64,000 nt of DNA, taken from NCBI RefSeq assembly GCF_014084105.1, contig NZ_CP048289.1:1435922-1499921 (forward strand), given 5' to 3'. The DNA comes from Streptacidiphilus sp. P02-A3a. Its GTDB lineage: Bacteria; Actinomycetota; Actinomycetes; Streptomycetales; Streptomycetaceae. A program made the translations under genes and the position numbers. Every line of letters begins with the position of its first letter. Positions within the stretch are counted from its first letter, which is position 1. Below, piece after piece: positions 1 to 7,545 of the stretch. Below the pieces are notes generated by a model. That model had not been told where the DNA came from. It saw only the letters and a list, made by a program, of their open reading frames with translations, and searched no databases.

Positions 1-1
1 G

Positions 2-667
2 GCCGGGGTGTACGCGTTCGTGGACCAGGTGGTGGGCACGCTCGCGGCGCTGACGCCGGGCCGGTACCTCGACATCGGCGGCGACGAGGCCTTCGGGGTC
101 AGCGCCGAGGCGTACGACTCGTTCATGGCGCGCGCGGCGGCGATCGTCCGGGCGCACGGCAAGCAGCCGATGGCCTGGGAGGACGCGGCGGGCGGGGGAC
201 TCGGCCCGGCGCTGCTCGGTGCCTGGCACCCGGCCGCCCAGCTGCCGCCCGGGCTGGCGCCGCGGCTCGCGGCGGCGGTCAGGGGCGGCTCGCAGGTGCT
301 GCTGGAGCCCGCCGAGCACGCCTACCTGGACCAGAAGTACGACCGGCAGACCGGGCTCGGCCTGTCCTGGGCCGGGTACGTGGGCGTGCCGCAGGCCTAC
401 GACTGGGATCCGGGAACGTTTCTGCGGGACGTCCCGGCGGCTTCGGTGGCCGGGGTCGAGGCTGCCCTGTGGACCGAGACCCTGGCCACCCCGCAGGACC
501 TGGAGAGCATGCTGCTGCCCCGGCTGCCGGCCCTGGCCGAGGTCGCCTGGACGCCGCAGCAGGGCCGGGTCTGGTCCGCGTTCCGGCTGCGGCTGGCCGC
601 CCAGGCCCCGCGCTGGGACGCGCAGGGCCTGGACTGGACCCGGGTGGACGGCATCCCGTGGCGGTAG
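2..667 (+). CDS. Beta-N-acetylhexosaminidase (GH20), 3' part
   Basis: C-terminal ~221 residues of a glycoside hydrolase family 20 enzyme, which removes terminal N-acetylhexosamines from chitin oligomers and glycans. The frame is open at the left edge, so the start and any signal peptide lie outside. The family's catalytic Asp-Glu pair is visible in IGGDEA near residue 28 of the fragment. The aromatic substrate wall follows as GLSWAGY and ALWTETL, and the C-terminal stretch (LAEVAWTPQ) is typical of the family. In streptomycetes such enzymes finish chitin breakdown; a chitinase gene lies 30 kb away, but nothing shows co-regulation. The stop codon lies inside a 17-bp tandem repeat. Confidence 0.88.
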   Translation, partial: AGVYAFVDQVVGTLAALTPGRYLDIGGDEAFGVSAEAYDSFMARAAAIVRAHGKQPMAWEDAAGGGLGPALLGAWHPAAQLPPGLAPRLAAAVRGGSQVLLEPAEHAYLDQKYDRQTGLGLSWAGYVGVPQAYDWDPGTFLRDVPAASVAGVEAALWTETLATPQDLESMLLPRLPALAEVAWTPQQGRVWSAFRLRLAAQAPRWDAQGLDWTRVDGIPWR

Positions 668-764
668 CCGGTCGGGCGTTGCGGCCGGTCAGGGGAGGCG
701 GCCGGGCAGGGACGGCGGCCGGTCGGGAGCGGTAGCCGGTCGGGGACGGCGGCCGGTCAGGGGC
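663..764. repeat. 17-bp tandem repeat, six units
   Basis: Six consecutive 17-bp units follow the pattern GGCGGCCGGTCGGGGAC, each differing at a few positions. The array starts at the last codons of the GH20 gene (its TAG is in unit 1) and ends over the stop codon of the opposing aminotransferase gene (in unit 6). It therefore fills the whole convergent intergenic space. No classic hairpin with a T-run replaces it. Confidence 0.85.
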
Positions 765-1920
765 GCTGGAGCGAGCGCAGCGCGGCGTGCAGCAGGTCGA
801 CGGTGGCCAGGGTGGTGGAGGCGTGCGCGCACAGTCGGATCTGGTCCGGGCGGACGGTCGCGGTCACCCCGTGCGTCTCCAGGGCCCGGCCGACCAGCGC
901 CGGGTCGGTCTTCGGCAGCACGAAGGCGACGATCCCGGCCCGCTCGTGCTCGGCGGTCGGCGACAGCACCCGGCCGCCCGCGCTGCGCACCGTGTCGACC
1001 AGTTCGTCGGTGCGTTGCAGGATGTGCGCGGCGATCCGGCGGATCCCGGCGCGTTCGACCAGTTCCAGGGCGCGGGCCAGGCCGCCTGCCGCGACCGGGC
1101 TGAGGTTGGTCACCGAGAACCGCCGGGCGTCCTCGGCCGGGGGGTGTTCGCGGCCGTCGAACAGGCCCGGATCGGTGACCCCGGTCCAGCCGGTCAGCAC
1201 CGGTTCGAGCCGTTCCAGGGCCAGCGGTGAGGCGTACAGGAAGCCGGTCGCCCAGCCTGCCCGCAGCCACTTCTGCCCACCGGTGACCAGCAGGTCCGCC
1301 GCCGTCCAGGGCAGTTCGGTGGCGCCCAGGGCCTGGATGGCGTCGACGATCAGCAGCCGGTCGGGGCCGATCACCTCACGGATCCCGGCGAGGTCGGCAC
1401 GGAAGCCGGTGCGGTAGTCCACGGCGGACAGCGCCACCGCCGCCGTCTCCCGGGTCAGCGCGGATCGGACCAGGTCAGGGGTGATCCGGCCGTGCCTGTC
1501 AGGGGTGAGTGGTACAGGTTGTACCCGGCCCAGAGCGGCGGCTCGCCGCCACGGGTACAGGTTGGCCGGGAACTCGTGCCCGGGGACGAGCACGTCGCCG
1601 CGCGGCAGGCCGAGGGCCGCGTGGAACAGGCCGGTACTGGCGTTGGGAAGGAGGGCTACCCTGGACAGTTCACTGGAGGCGGCGTTCAGCCCGAGCAGCC
1701 GGGCCGCGGCCTGACGTGCCCGCAGTTCCTGGCCCATCAACTCGTCCACGGTGCGCGCGGTGCAGTGCGAGGACTGGGTCATCAGGCCGGTCGTGGCCTC
1801 CACCACGTCGGCGGAGGGCGGGCCGAAACGTCCGTAGTCGAGATAGCCGTCCGGCTCGATGAAGTGTTCGGCGTAACCGGACAGGCCACCCGGGCCCGGC
1901 AGAGCAGACAAGGCGGGCAT
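757..1920 (-). CDS. Class V aminotransferase (PLP-dependent)
   Basis: A 387-residue fold-type I PLP enzyme of the aminotransferase class V / cysteine-desulfurase-like family. The Schiff-base lysine is K217 in GGQKWLRAG, and the PLP-nitrogen-contacting Asp is D193 in IVDAIQALG. The residue after the lysine and the following RAGWATGF loop resemble the isopenicillin-N-epimerase/kynureninase-like subgroup rather than a true IscS, and there is no cysteine at the mobile-loop position, so sulfur mobilisation is unlikely. The substrate cannot be read from sequence. The gene is divergent from the DUF445 gene across only 38 bp, so the two promoters must overlap. Confidence 0.8.
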   Translation of the reverse strand: MPALSALPGPGGLSGYAEHFIEPDGYLDYGRFGPPSADVVEATTGLMTQSSHCTARTVDELMGQELRARQAAARLLGLNAASSELSRVALLPNASTGLFHAALGLPRGDVLVPGHEFPANLYPWRRAAALGRVQPVPLTPDRHGRITPDLVRSALTRETAAVALSAVDYRTGFRADLAGIREVIGPDRLLIVDAIQALGATELPWTAADLLVTGGQKWLRAGWATGFLYASPLALERLEPVLTGWTGVTDPGLFDGREHPPAEDARRFSVTNLSPVAAGGLARALELVERAGIRRIAAHILQRTDELVDTVRSAGGRVLSPTAEHERAGIVAFVLPKTDPALVGRALETHGVTATVRPDQIRLCAHASTTLATVDLLHAALRSLQRP

Positions 1921-1928
1921 CTCCCGAA

Positions 1929-1942
1929 CTTCGATCTCGAAG
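1929..1942. promoter_or_regulatory. Short palindrome in divergent promoter region
   Basis: CTTCGA-TC-TCGAAG is a 6-bp inverted repeat with a 2-bp spacer in the 38-bp gap between the divergent aminotransferase and DUF445 starts. Its position suits an operator affecting both genes, but the short arms make chance possible and no regulator gene is adjacent. Confidence 0.3.
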
Positions 1943-1958
1943 AGGTAAGACTGGGAAC

Positions 1959-3254
1959 GTGGATACGCTCGAAGACAGTAAGGCCGATCGACCGGTCGGG
2001 GTGCGCTACACCGCGTCGGACGAGGTGAAGCGGCGTGGCGTGCGGCGGATGAAGACCATCGCCACCGGGTTCCTGGCGGTGGCGACGCTGGTCTACGCCC
2101 TGGCGAGCTGGGGCGTGCACGCCCATGCCGGTGCCTGGGCCGGGTACGTCCAGGCGGCGGCGGAGGCCGGGATGGTCGGTGCGCTGGCCGACTGGTTCGC
2201 GGTCACCGCGCTGTTCCGGCGTCCGCTCGGGCTGCCGATCCCGCACACCGCGATCATCCCCACCAAGAAGGACGTCTTCGGGCGCAGCCTGGGCCAGTTC
2301 GTCGGCGAGAACTTCCTCTCGGTGGAGGTGGTCCGCGGGCGGCTGCGCGCCCTGGGCGTCGGCCGCCGCCTGGGCGAGTGGCTGTCCGCGCCGGGCAGCG
2401 CGGAGCGGGTGACCCGGGAGGCTTCGGCGGCGCTGCGCGGCGCGCTGGCGGTGCTCCGGGACGAGGACGTGCAGGCGGTCGTCGGCGAGGCGGTGACCCG
2501 TCGCGCCGCCGCGCAGCCGGTCGCCCAGCCGATAGGCGCGATGCTGGCCCGGATCGTGGCCGAGGGCGGGCACCGGGGGGTGGTCGACCTGTGCGTGCTG
2601 CGGGCCAACAGCTGGCTGGTCGAGCACCGCGACACGGTGATCCAGACCATCGCCGAGGAGACCCCGGGCTGGACGCCGAAGTTCATCGACCGCCAGGTCG
2701 GGGTCAAGGTCTACCGCGAGCTGCTGCGCTTCTCGGAGGAGGTGCGGGACGATCCGCAGCACGCGGCCCGGGGCGCGGTGGACAGCTTCCTGGAGGACTT
2801 CGCCAAGGAGCTGCGGACCGATCCGGAGACCATCGCCAAGGTCGAGCGGGCCAAGGTGGAGCTGCTGGGCCGGTCCGAGGTGCAGGACCTGATCGCGTCG
2901 GCCTGGAGCGCGATCCGGGGCATGGTGCTGCAGGCCGCCGAGGACGAGGACAGCCAGCTGCGGGTGCGGCTGCGGGACGGCATCCGGAGCTTCGGCGCCC
3001 GGCTGGCCACCGACCGGCGCCTCCAGGCCAAGCTCGACGGCTGGCTGGAGGACGCCGCCGAGTACGTGGTGGACACCTACCGGGGCGAGATCACCTCGCT
3101 CATCTCGGAGACCGTGGCCAGCTGGGACGCCGACGAGGCGTCCCGCAAGATCGAGGCCAACGTCGGCCGTGACCTGCAGTTCATCCGGATCAACGGCACG
3201 GTGGTGGGGGCGCTGGCCGGGCTGCTGATCCACACGGTCTCGGTGCTGGTCTGA
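1959..3254 (+). CDS. DUF445 family membrane protein
   Basis: A 431-residue member of the DUF445 (YjiN/YheB-like) family. An N-terminal hydrophobic helix (about residues 31-50) is followed by the family signature around residues 63-90, with ADWFAVTALFRRP and IPHTAIIP. A long helical, charged central region then leads to a last membrane segment at the C terminus (about 410-430). The function of the family is not established; the hairpin topology suggests a membrane-anchored coiled domain. The GTG start follows a GAGG motif. It stands alone between a divergent aminotransferase gene and adenosine deaminase 80 bp downstream. Confidence 0.85.
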   Translation: MDTLEDSKADRPVGVRYTASDEVKRRGVRRMKTIATGFLAVATLVYALASWGVHAHAGAWAGYVQAAAEAGMVGALADWFAVTALFRRPLGLPIPHTAIIPTKKDVFGRSLGQFVGENFLSVEVVRGRLRALGVGRRLGEWLSAPGSAERVTREASAALRGALAVLRDEDVQAVVGEAVTRRAAAQPVAQPIGAMLARIVAEGGHRGVVDLCVLRANSWLVEHRDTVIQTIAEETPGWTPKFIDRQVGVKVYRELLRFSEEVRDDPQHAARGAVDSFLEDFAKELRTDPETIAKVERAKVELLGRSEVQDLIASAWSAIRGMVLQAAEDEDSQLRVRLRDGIRSFGARLATDRRLQAKLDGWLEDAAEYVVDTYRGEITSLISETVASWDADEASRKIEANVGRDLQFIRINGTVVGALAGLLIHTVSVLV

Positions 3255-3334
3255 CACCGCCGCCGCCGGGCGGCCGCCGGTGCTCCCTGTGAGACGCTGC
3301 ATGCTTCCGAAGCGGAGCTGATGGGAGCGGTCTG

Positions 3335-4405
3335 ATGGCAGCGCAACAGGGCGGGGATCTTCGCGGAGCACCGGCGGGCGGCCTGGAGGCCTTCGTCGCC
3401 GGGTTGCCGAAGGCGGAACTGCACGTCCACCACGTGGGCTCGGCCTCACCGGCGGTGGTCGCCGAGCTGGCGGCCCGCTACGAGGGCCGGACCTCGGTGC
3501 CGACCGACCCCGAGGCACTGGCGAAGTACTTCGAGTTCACCGACTTCGGCCACTTCATCCAGGTGTACCTGTCGGTGGTGGACCTGATCCGGGACGCCGC
3601 CGACGTCAGGGCGCTGACCTACGGCGTCGCCGCGGACATGGCGCGGCAGAACATCCGCTACGCCGAGCTGACGGTCACTCCGTACAGCTCGGTCAGCCGC
3701 GGGATCCCCGGTGAGGCGTTCATGGAGGCCATCGAGGACGCCCGGCGGGCGGCCGAGCGGGAGCTCGGGGTGGTGCTCCGGTGGTGTTTCGACATCCCCG
3801 GCGAGGCCGGTCTCCAGTCCGCCGCGATCACCGAGCGGCTGGCGCTGGACCTGCGTCCGGAGGGGCTGGTCAGCTTCGGTCTCGGCGGCCCGGAGGCCGG
3901 GGTGCCACGGCCGCAGTTCCAGCCGTACTTCGACCGGGCGCGCGCGGCCGGGCTGCACAGCGTCCCGCACGCGGGCGAGGCCACCGGACCGGAGACGGTC
4001 TGGGACGCGCTGCGCAGCCTGGGCGCCGAGCGCATCGGCCACGGCACCAACGCGGTGCGGGACCCGCGGCTGCTGGACTACCTCGGTGAGCACGCGATCC
4101 CGCTGGAGGTCTGCCCGACCTCGAACGTCGCCACGCGGGTGGTCGAGCGGATCGAGGAGCACCCGATCCGGCAGATGGTCGACGCGGGCCTGTTCGTCAC
4201 GGTGAACAGCGACGACCCGCCGATGTTCGGCACCGACCTGAACCACGAGTACACCGTCGCCGCCGGGCTGCTCGGCCTGGACGAGGCCGGGACCGCCGAG
4301 CTGGCGCGGCAGGGCGTCCGCGCGTCCTTCCTGGACGACGCGGGCAAGGCCGCGATCATCGGCGAGATCGACGCCTATCTGGCGGGCTGGCAGACCCGCT
4401 CCTGA
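3335..4405 (+). CDS. add: Adenosine deaminase
   Basis: A 356-residue metal-dependent deaminase that converts adenosine (or deoxyadenosine) to inosine in purine salvage. The zinc ligands H30 and H32 are in AELHVHHVGS. The catalytic HAGE motif lies near residue 212, the conserved RIGHGT near 230, and the last metal-binding Asp in NSDDPPMFGT near 290, so the active site is complete. The usual HLEGS of the family reads HHVGS here, a variant seen in actinobacterial paralogues that may shift substrate preference. The ATG follows GGGAG. A strong hairpin terminator lies downstream. Confidence 0.88.
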   Translation: MAAQQGGDLRGAPAGGLEAFVAGLPKAELHVHHVGSASPAVVAELAARYEGRTSVPTDPEALAKYFEFTDFGHFIQVYLSVVDLIRDAADVRALTYGVAADMARQNIRYAELTVTPYSSVSRGIPGEAFMEAIEDARRAAERELGVVLRWCFDIPGEAGLQSAAITERLALDLRPEGLVSFGLGGPEAGVPRPQFQPYFDRARAAGLHSVPHAGEATGPETVWDALRSLGAERIGHGTNAVRDPRLLDYLGEHAIPLEVCPTSNVATRVVERIEEHPIRQMVDAGLFVTVNSDDPPMFGTDLNHEYTVAAGLLGLDEAGTAELARQGVRASFLDDAGKAAIIGEIDAYLAGWQTRS

Positions 4406-4457
4406 GCGCGGGCGCGGCCCCGCCGCCGATGCCCGGCGCCCCCTCGCGCGCCCCGCG

Positions 4458-4501
4458 GGTACCCCCGCCGACCCCGGCCCGGTCCGGTCGGCGGGGGTGC
4501 C
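4458..4501 (+). terminator. Terminator after adenosine deaminase gene
   Basis: Inverted repeat with 16-bp arms and one mismatch (left arm GGTACCCCCGCCGACC), separated by 12 bases and located 52 bp past the stop codon. It has no T-run, as is usual for high-GC actinomycete terminators. It also isolates the following phosphonate-type operon. Confidence 0.75.
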
Positions 4502-4521
4502 GATCCGAGCACATGTCCAGT

Positions 4522-4539
4522 AACTTGTATGGACAAGTT
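4522..4539. promoter_or_regulatory. GntR-type operator before phosphonate-like operon
   Basis: A perfect inverted repeat, AACTTGT-ATGG-ACAAGTT (7-bp arms, 4-bp spacer), sits 71 bp upstream of the FAD oxidoreductase start. The ACTTGTxxxxACAAGT form is the known operator style of GntR-family regulators of the HutC/PhnF branch, several of which control phosphonate or amine use. No GntR gene is next to it, so the regulator would be encoded elsewhere. Confidence 0.65.
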
Positions 4540-4578
4540 GTTGGATCTGTTCATGCCCGATTAACCGGGAGGCTGCTG

Positions 4579-4614
4579 ATGCGTCACTCCGAGGGCCGAA
4601 GGTCGGGCCTGTGA
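4579..4614 (+). CDS. Possible 11-residue leader peptide (uORF)
   Basis: ATG at 4579 is preceded at ideal distance by GGGAGG and opens an 11-codon frame (MRHSEGRRSGL). Its TGA overlaps the GTG start of the oxidoreductase gene as GTGA. The large gene has no good ribosome binding site of its own, so translation is probably coupled through this leader. It may equally be a by-product of the coupling signal, and no homologue is claimed. Confidence 0.4.
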   Translation: MRHSEGRRSGL

Positions 4615-5729
4615 GAGTCATCGTCGTAGGAGCAGGCGCGCTCGGGACCATGCATGCATGGCAGCTGGTCGAGCGCGGCCACGAGGTCGTCCATCTGGAA
4701 CGCGAGACACAGGCGCGCGGCGCCTCTGTGCGCAACTTCGGTCTGGTGTGGGTCGGCGGCAGGTCCTCAGGGGCCGAGCTGACGACCGCCCGCCGGGCCC
4801 GCGAGCTGTGGGAGGAGATAGCCGAGCGGGTGCCCGGGCTCGGCTTCCGGGCGAGCGGCTCGCTGACCGTGGTGCGCACCGAGGCCGAGTACGCGGTCGC
4901 CGCCGAGGCCGCCGCCCGGAGCGACGCCGGGCAGCGCGGCTGGGAGCTGCTGGACGCCGATGGTGTGCGCAAGCTGAACCCGGCGCTGCGCGGCGAGTTC
5001 CTGGGCGGGCTGTGGTGCTCCCAGGACGCGCAGGTCGAGCCCCGGGTCGCGCAGCGCGAACTCCAGGCGCAGCTGGCCGCCTCCGGCCGGTACACGCTGC
5101 TGGCCGGGCGCGAGGTGCGCCAGGTCGAGGGCCGCGCGGTCCGGGACGACCGGGGCGAGCTGCACAGCGGCGACGCCGTGGTGCTGTGCACCGGCGCCTG
5201 GCTGGGCGGCCTGGTCCGCGAGCTGGCGCCGGAGCTGCCGGTCCGCCGGGTCCGGCTGCAGATGATGCAGACCGAGCCGCTGGACGAGCAGCTGACCACC
5301 TCGGTGGCGGACGCCGACAGCTTCCGCTACTACCCGGCCTACACCGGCCCGGCGCTGGAGGCGCTGAACTCCGGCCAGCCGCAGCACCCGGTCGCCGCCG
5401 AGCACCGGATGCAGCTGCTGATGGTGCAGCGCGCGGACGGCTCGCTGACGATCGGTGACACCCACGAGTACGAGCACCCGTTCGGCTTCGACGTGGTCGA
5501 GGAGCCGTACGACTACCTGACCGGCGTGGCCGAGAGCCTGCTGGGCCGCCCGCTGCCGCGGGTGCGCCGCCGCTGGGCCGGCGTGTACGCGCAGTGCCTG
5601 GACACGACCGAGGTGGTGCACCGCGAGCAGGTGCGCGACGGCGTGTGGCTGGTGACCGGCCCCGGTGGCCGCGGCATGACCTGTTCGCCCGCGATCGGCG
5701 AGGCGACCGTGACGGAGATGGGACTGTGA
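4611..5729 (+). CDS. FAD-dependent oxidoreductase, aminophosphonate-type (TIGR03364-like)
   Basis: A 372-residue DAO-fold flavoprotein. The FAD-binding Rossmann motif VIVVGAGALGTMHA starts at residue 3, followed by the RNFGLVWVGGR segment and a C-terminal GPGGRGMT motif (about residue 350) that closes the FAD site. This matches the clade described as TIGR03364, found next to phosphonatase-like HAD enzymes and proposed to oxidise an aminophosphonate related to 2-aminoethylphosphonate. Its immediate downstream neighbour is exactly such a HAD, overlapping by one base. No phosphonate transporter is present here, so uptake must rely on another locus. The substrate is inferred from context only. 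Confidence 0.8.
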   Translation: MRVIVVGAGALGTMHAWQLVERGHEVVHLERETQARGASVRNFGLVWVGGRSSGAELTTARRARELWEEIAERVPGLGFRASGSLTVVRTEAEYAVAAEAAARSDAGQRGWELLDADGVRKLNPALRGEFLGGLWCSQDAQVEPRVAQRELQAQLAASGRYTLLAGREVRQVEGRAVRDDRGELHSGDAVVLCTGAWLGGLVRELAPELPVRRVRLQMMQTEPLDEQLTTSVADADSFRYYPAYTGPALEALNSGQPQHPVAAEHRMQLLMVQRADGSLTIGDTHEYEHPFGFDVVEEPYDYLTGVAESLLGRPLPRVRRRWAGVYAQCLDTTEVVHREQVRDGVWLVTGPGGRGMTCSPAIGEATVTEMGL

Positions 5730-6442
5730 TGGCTGATCAGACTTCCGCGACCGGGGCCGACGCCCCCCGCACCCGACTGGTCGTGCTGGACATGGCCGGG
5801 ACCACCGTCGCCGACGACGGCCTGGTCGAGCGGTCGTTCGACGCGGCGGCGGCCGAGCTGGGCGTGGTCGCGGGCACCGAGCGGCACCGCGAGATGGTGG
5901 CGTACGTCCGGGACACCATGGGCGAGAGCAAGATCAGCGTGTTCCGCGCGCTGTTCGGCGACGAGGAGCAGGCCCAGCGCGGCAACCGGGCGTTCGAGGC
6001 CGCGTACCACGACCTGGTCGACCAGGGGCACTGCGCGCCGCTGCCCGGCGCCGAGCAGGCCATCCGCGAGCTGCGGGCGGCGGGCCTGACGGTCGTGCTG
6101 ACCACCGGCTTCTCCGGCCCGACCCAGCAGCGCATCCTGGACGCGCTCGGCTGGCAGGGGCTGGCCGACCTGGTGCTGTGCCCGGCCGACGCGGGCGGCC
6201 GCGGCCGTCCCTACCCGGACCTGGCCCTGGCCGCGCTGCTGCGCACCGGCGCGGCGGACGACGTGCGGGAGCTGGCCGTGGTCGGCGACACCGGCTACGA
6301 CATGCGCTGCGGCGCGAGCGCCGGGGCGGGCGTGGTCGCCGGCGTGCTGACCGGGGCGCACGGCGCGGACCGGCTGCGCGCCGACGGCGCCACCGACGTC
6401 CTGGCCTCGGTCGCCGAGCTGCCCGCGCTGCTGAAGCGCTGA
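5729..6442 (+). CDS. Phosphonatase-like HAD hydrolase (TIGR03351-like)
   Basis: A 237-residue HAD enzyme. Motif I is DMAGTTVADDG near residue 16, with Asp nucleophile and the GTT typical of phosphonatases instead of DGT. Motif II is TTGFSG and motif IV is GDTGYDMRCG with its acidic residues. The family (TIGR03351) resembles phosphonoacetaldehyde hydrolase PhnX but lacks a clear PhnX-type Schiff-base lysine, so cleavage of an oxidised 2-carbon phosphonate is proposed but not proven. The ATG overlaps the stop of the oxidoreductase gene (TGATG), so the two are translated together. A GTG three bases earlier is an alternative start. Confidence 0.8.
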   Translation: MADQTSATGADAPRTRLVVLDMAGTTVADDGLVERSFDAAAAELGVVAGTERHREMVAYVRDTMGESKISVFRALFGDEEQAQRGNRAFEAAYHDLVDQGHCAPLPGAEQAIRELRAAGLTVVLTTGFSGPTQQRILDALGWQGLADLVLCPADAGGRGRPYPDLALAALLRTGAADDVRELAVVGDTGYDMRCGASAGAGVVAGVLTGAHGADRLRADGATDVLASVAELPALLKR

Positions 6443-6449
6443 GCCGTCC

Positions 6450-6500
6450 GGTTCCAGGTCGCGTGCCGTCCCGGCAGTCGGAACGGCACGCGATGGAACC
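6450..6500 (+). terminator. Long hairpin terminator after phosphonatase-like gene
   Basis: A two-part inverted repeat: GGTTCCA pairs with TGGAACC, and inside it TCGCGTGCCGT pairs with ACGGCACGCGA, giving 18 base pairs with one 2-base bulge. It begins 8 bp after the stop codon and ends the phosphonate-type operon before the NagD-like gene. Confidence 0.8.
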
Positions 6501-6562
6501 AGCGGCACCAGTAGGCTGAGGTTGTCGGGGCAGCCCAACCCACTGAATGAGGAGATGCCGAC

Positions 6563-7342
6563 GTGGCGGAACGCAAGCCGGTCGAGTCCTGGCTGACGGA
6601 CATGGACGGTGTCCTCGTTCACGAGGGCACGATCATTCCGGGCGCGGACGAGTTCATCACCCGCCTGCGCAACTCGGGCAAGCCCTTCCTGGTGCTCACC
6701 AACAACTCCATCTACACCCCGCGCGACCTGCACGCCAGGCTCGCCGGAATGGGCCTGGACGTGCCCGAGGAGTGCATCTGGACCTCGGCGCTGGCCACGG
6801 CCAAGTTCCTGCACGGGCAGCGTCCCCAGGGCACCGCCTACGTGATCGGCGAGGCCGGTCTGACCACGGCGCTGCACGCGATCGGCTACGTGCTCACCGA
6901 CAGCAACCCGGACTACGTGGTACTGGGGGAGACCCGCACCTACAGCTTCGAGGCGCTGACCAAGGCCATCCGGCTGATCAACGCCGGTGCCCGGTTCATC
7001 TGCACCAACCCCGACGAGACCGGCCCGTCCACCGAGGGCGTGCTCCCGGCGACCGGCTCGGTGGCCGCGCTGATCACCAAGGCGACCGGGGTCGAGCCGT
7101 ACTTCGTCGGCAAGCCCAACCCGCTGATGATGCGCGAGGCGCTGAACACGCTGAACGCGCACTCCGAGTCCACCGCGATGATCGGCGACCGGATGGACAC
7201 CGACATCAAGTCGGGCATGGAGGCCGGTCTGGAGACCGTGCTGGTGCTGTCCGGACTGACCCAGCAGAGCGAGGTGGAGCGGTTCCCGTACCGCCCGTCG
7301 CGCGTGGTGAAGTCGGTCTACGAGCTGATCGACGAGATCTGA
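6563..7342 (+). CDS. HAD-IIA hydrolase, NagD-like
   Basis: A 259-residue member of HAD subfamily IIA. Motif I is [10 protein letters not shown] at residue 13, motif II lies in VLTNNS, the motif III Lys in GKPNPLMM (about residue 180), and motif IV is [15 protein letters not shown]. NagD-type enzymes dephosphorylate small phosphomonoesters (nucleotides, sugar phosphates, 2-phosphoglycolate), and the cap region does not settle which. The GTG start follows GAGGAG. It is enclosed by two strong hairpins and is therefore a single-gene transcript, separate from the phosphonate-type pair. Confidence 0.85.
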   Translation: MAERKPVESWLTDMDGVLVHEGTIIPGADEFITRLRNSGKPFLVLTNNSIYTPRDLHARLAGMGLDVPEECIWTSALATAKFLHGQRPQGTAYVIGEAGLTTALHAIGYVLTDSNPDYVVLGETRTYSFEALTKAIRLINAGARFICTNPDETGPSTEGVLPATGSVAALITKATGVEPYFVGKPNPLMMREALNTLNAHSESTAMIGDRMDTDIKSGMEAGLETVLVLSGLTQQSEVERFPYRPSRVVKSVYELIDEI

Positions 7343-7366
7343 CCGCTCGCTCCGGCTCCGCCAGTC

Positions 7367-7396
7367 GGCCCCGCCCTCGTGTTCGAGGGCGGGGCC
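7367..7396 (+). terminator. Terminator after NagD-like gene
   Basis: A perfect 13-bp stem, GGCCCCGCCCTCG, with a TGTT loop lies 25 bp past the stop codon and is followed by TTCT. This is one of the strongest intrinsic terminator shapes in the window. Confidence 0.9.
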
Positions 7397-7545
7397 TTCT
7401 GTGTGCGGGTTTCACCCGGACGGCGCTGATGGAGAGTCAGTTGAGGTATGTCGGTCGGGCAAAATCTGGTATCTCGTCATATTTTGGGCCCAAGGGTGAA
7501 GGGCCGAGACCCACCTCGGCGAGCCCGGACCGAGAGGAGCCCTGC

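Noticed and set aside
1782-3518. Long minus-strand open frame opposite the DUF445 gene
   Set aside because: Pro/Arg/His/Gly-rich translation without domains; it is the mirror of a real gene in GC-rich DNA.
4429-4614. 61-codon frame before the oxidoreductase gene
   Set aside because: It runs through the terminator hairpin and the operator; only its last 11 codons have a ribosome site and are listed as a possible leader peptide.
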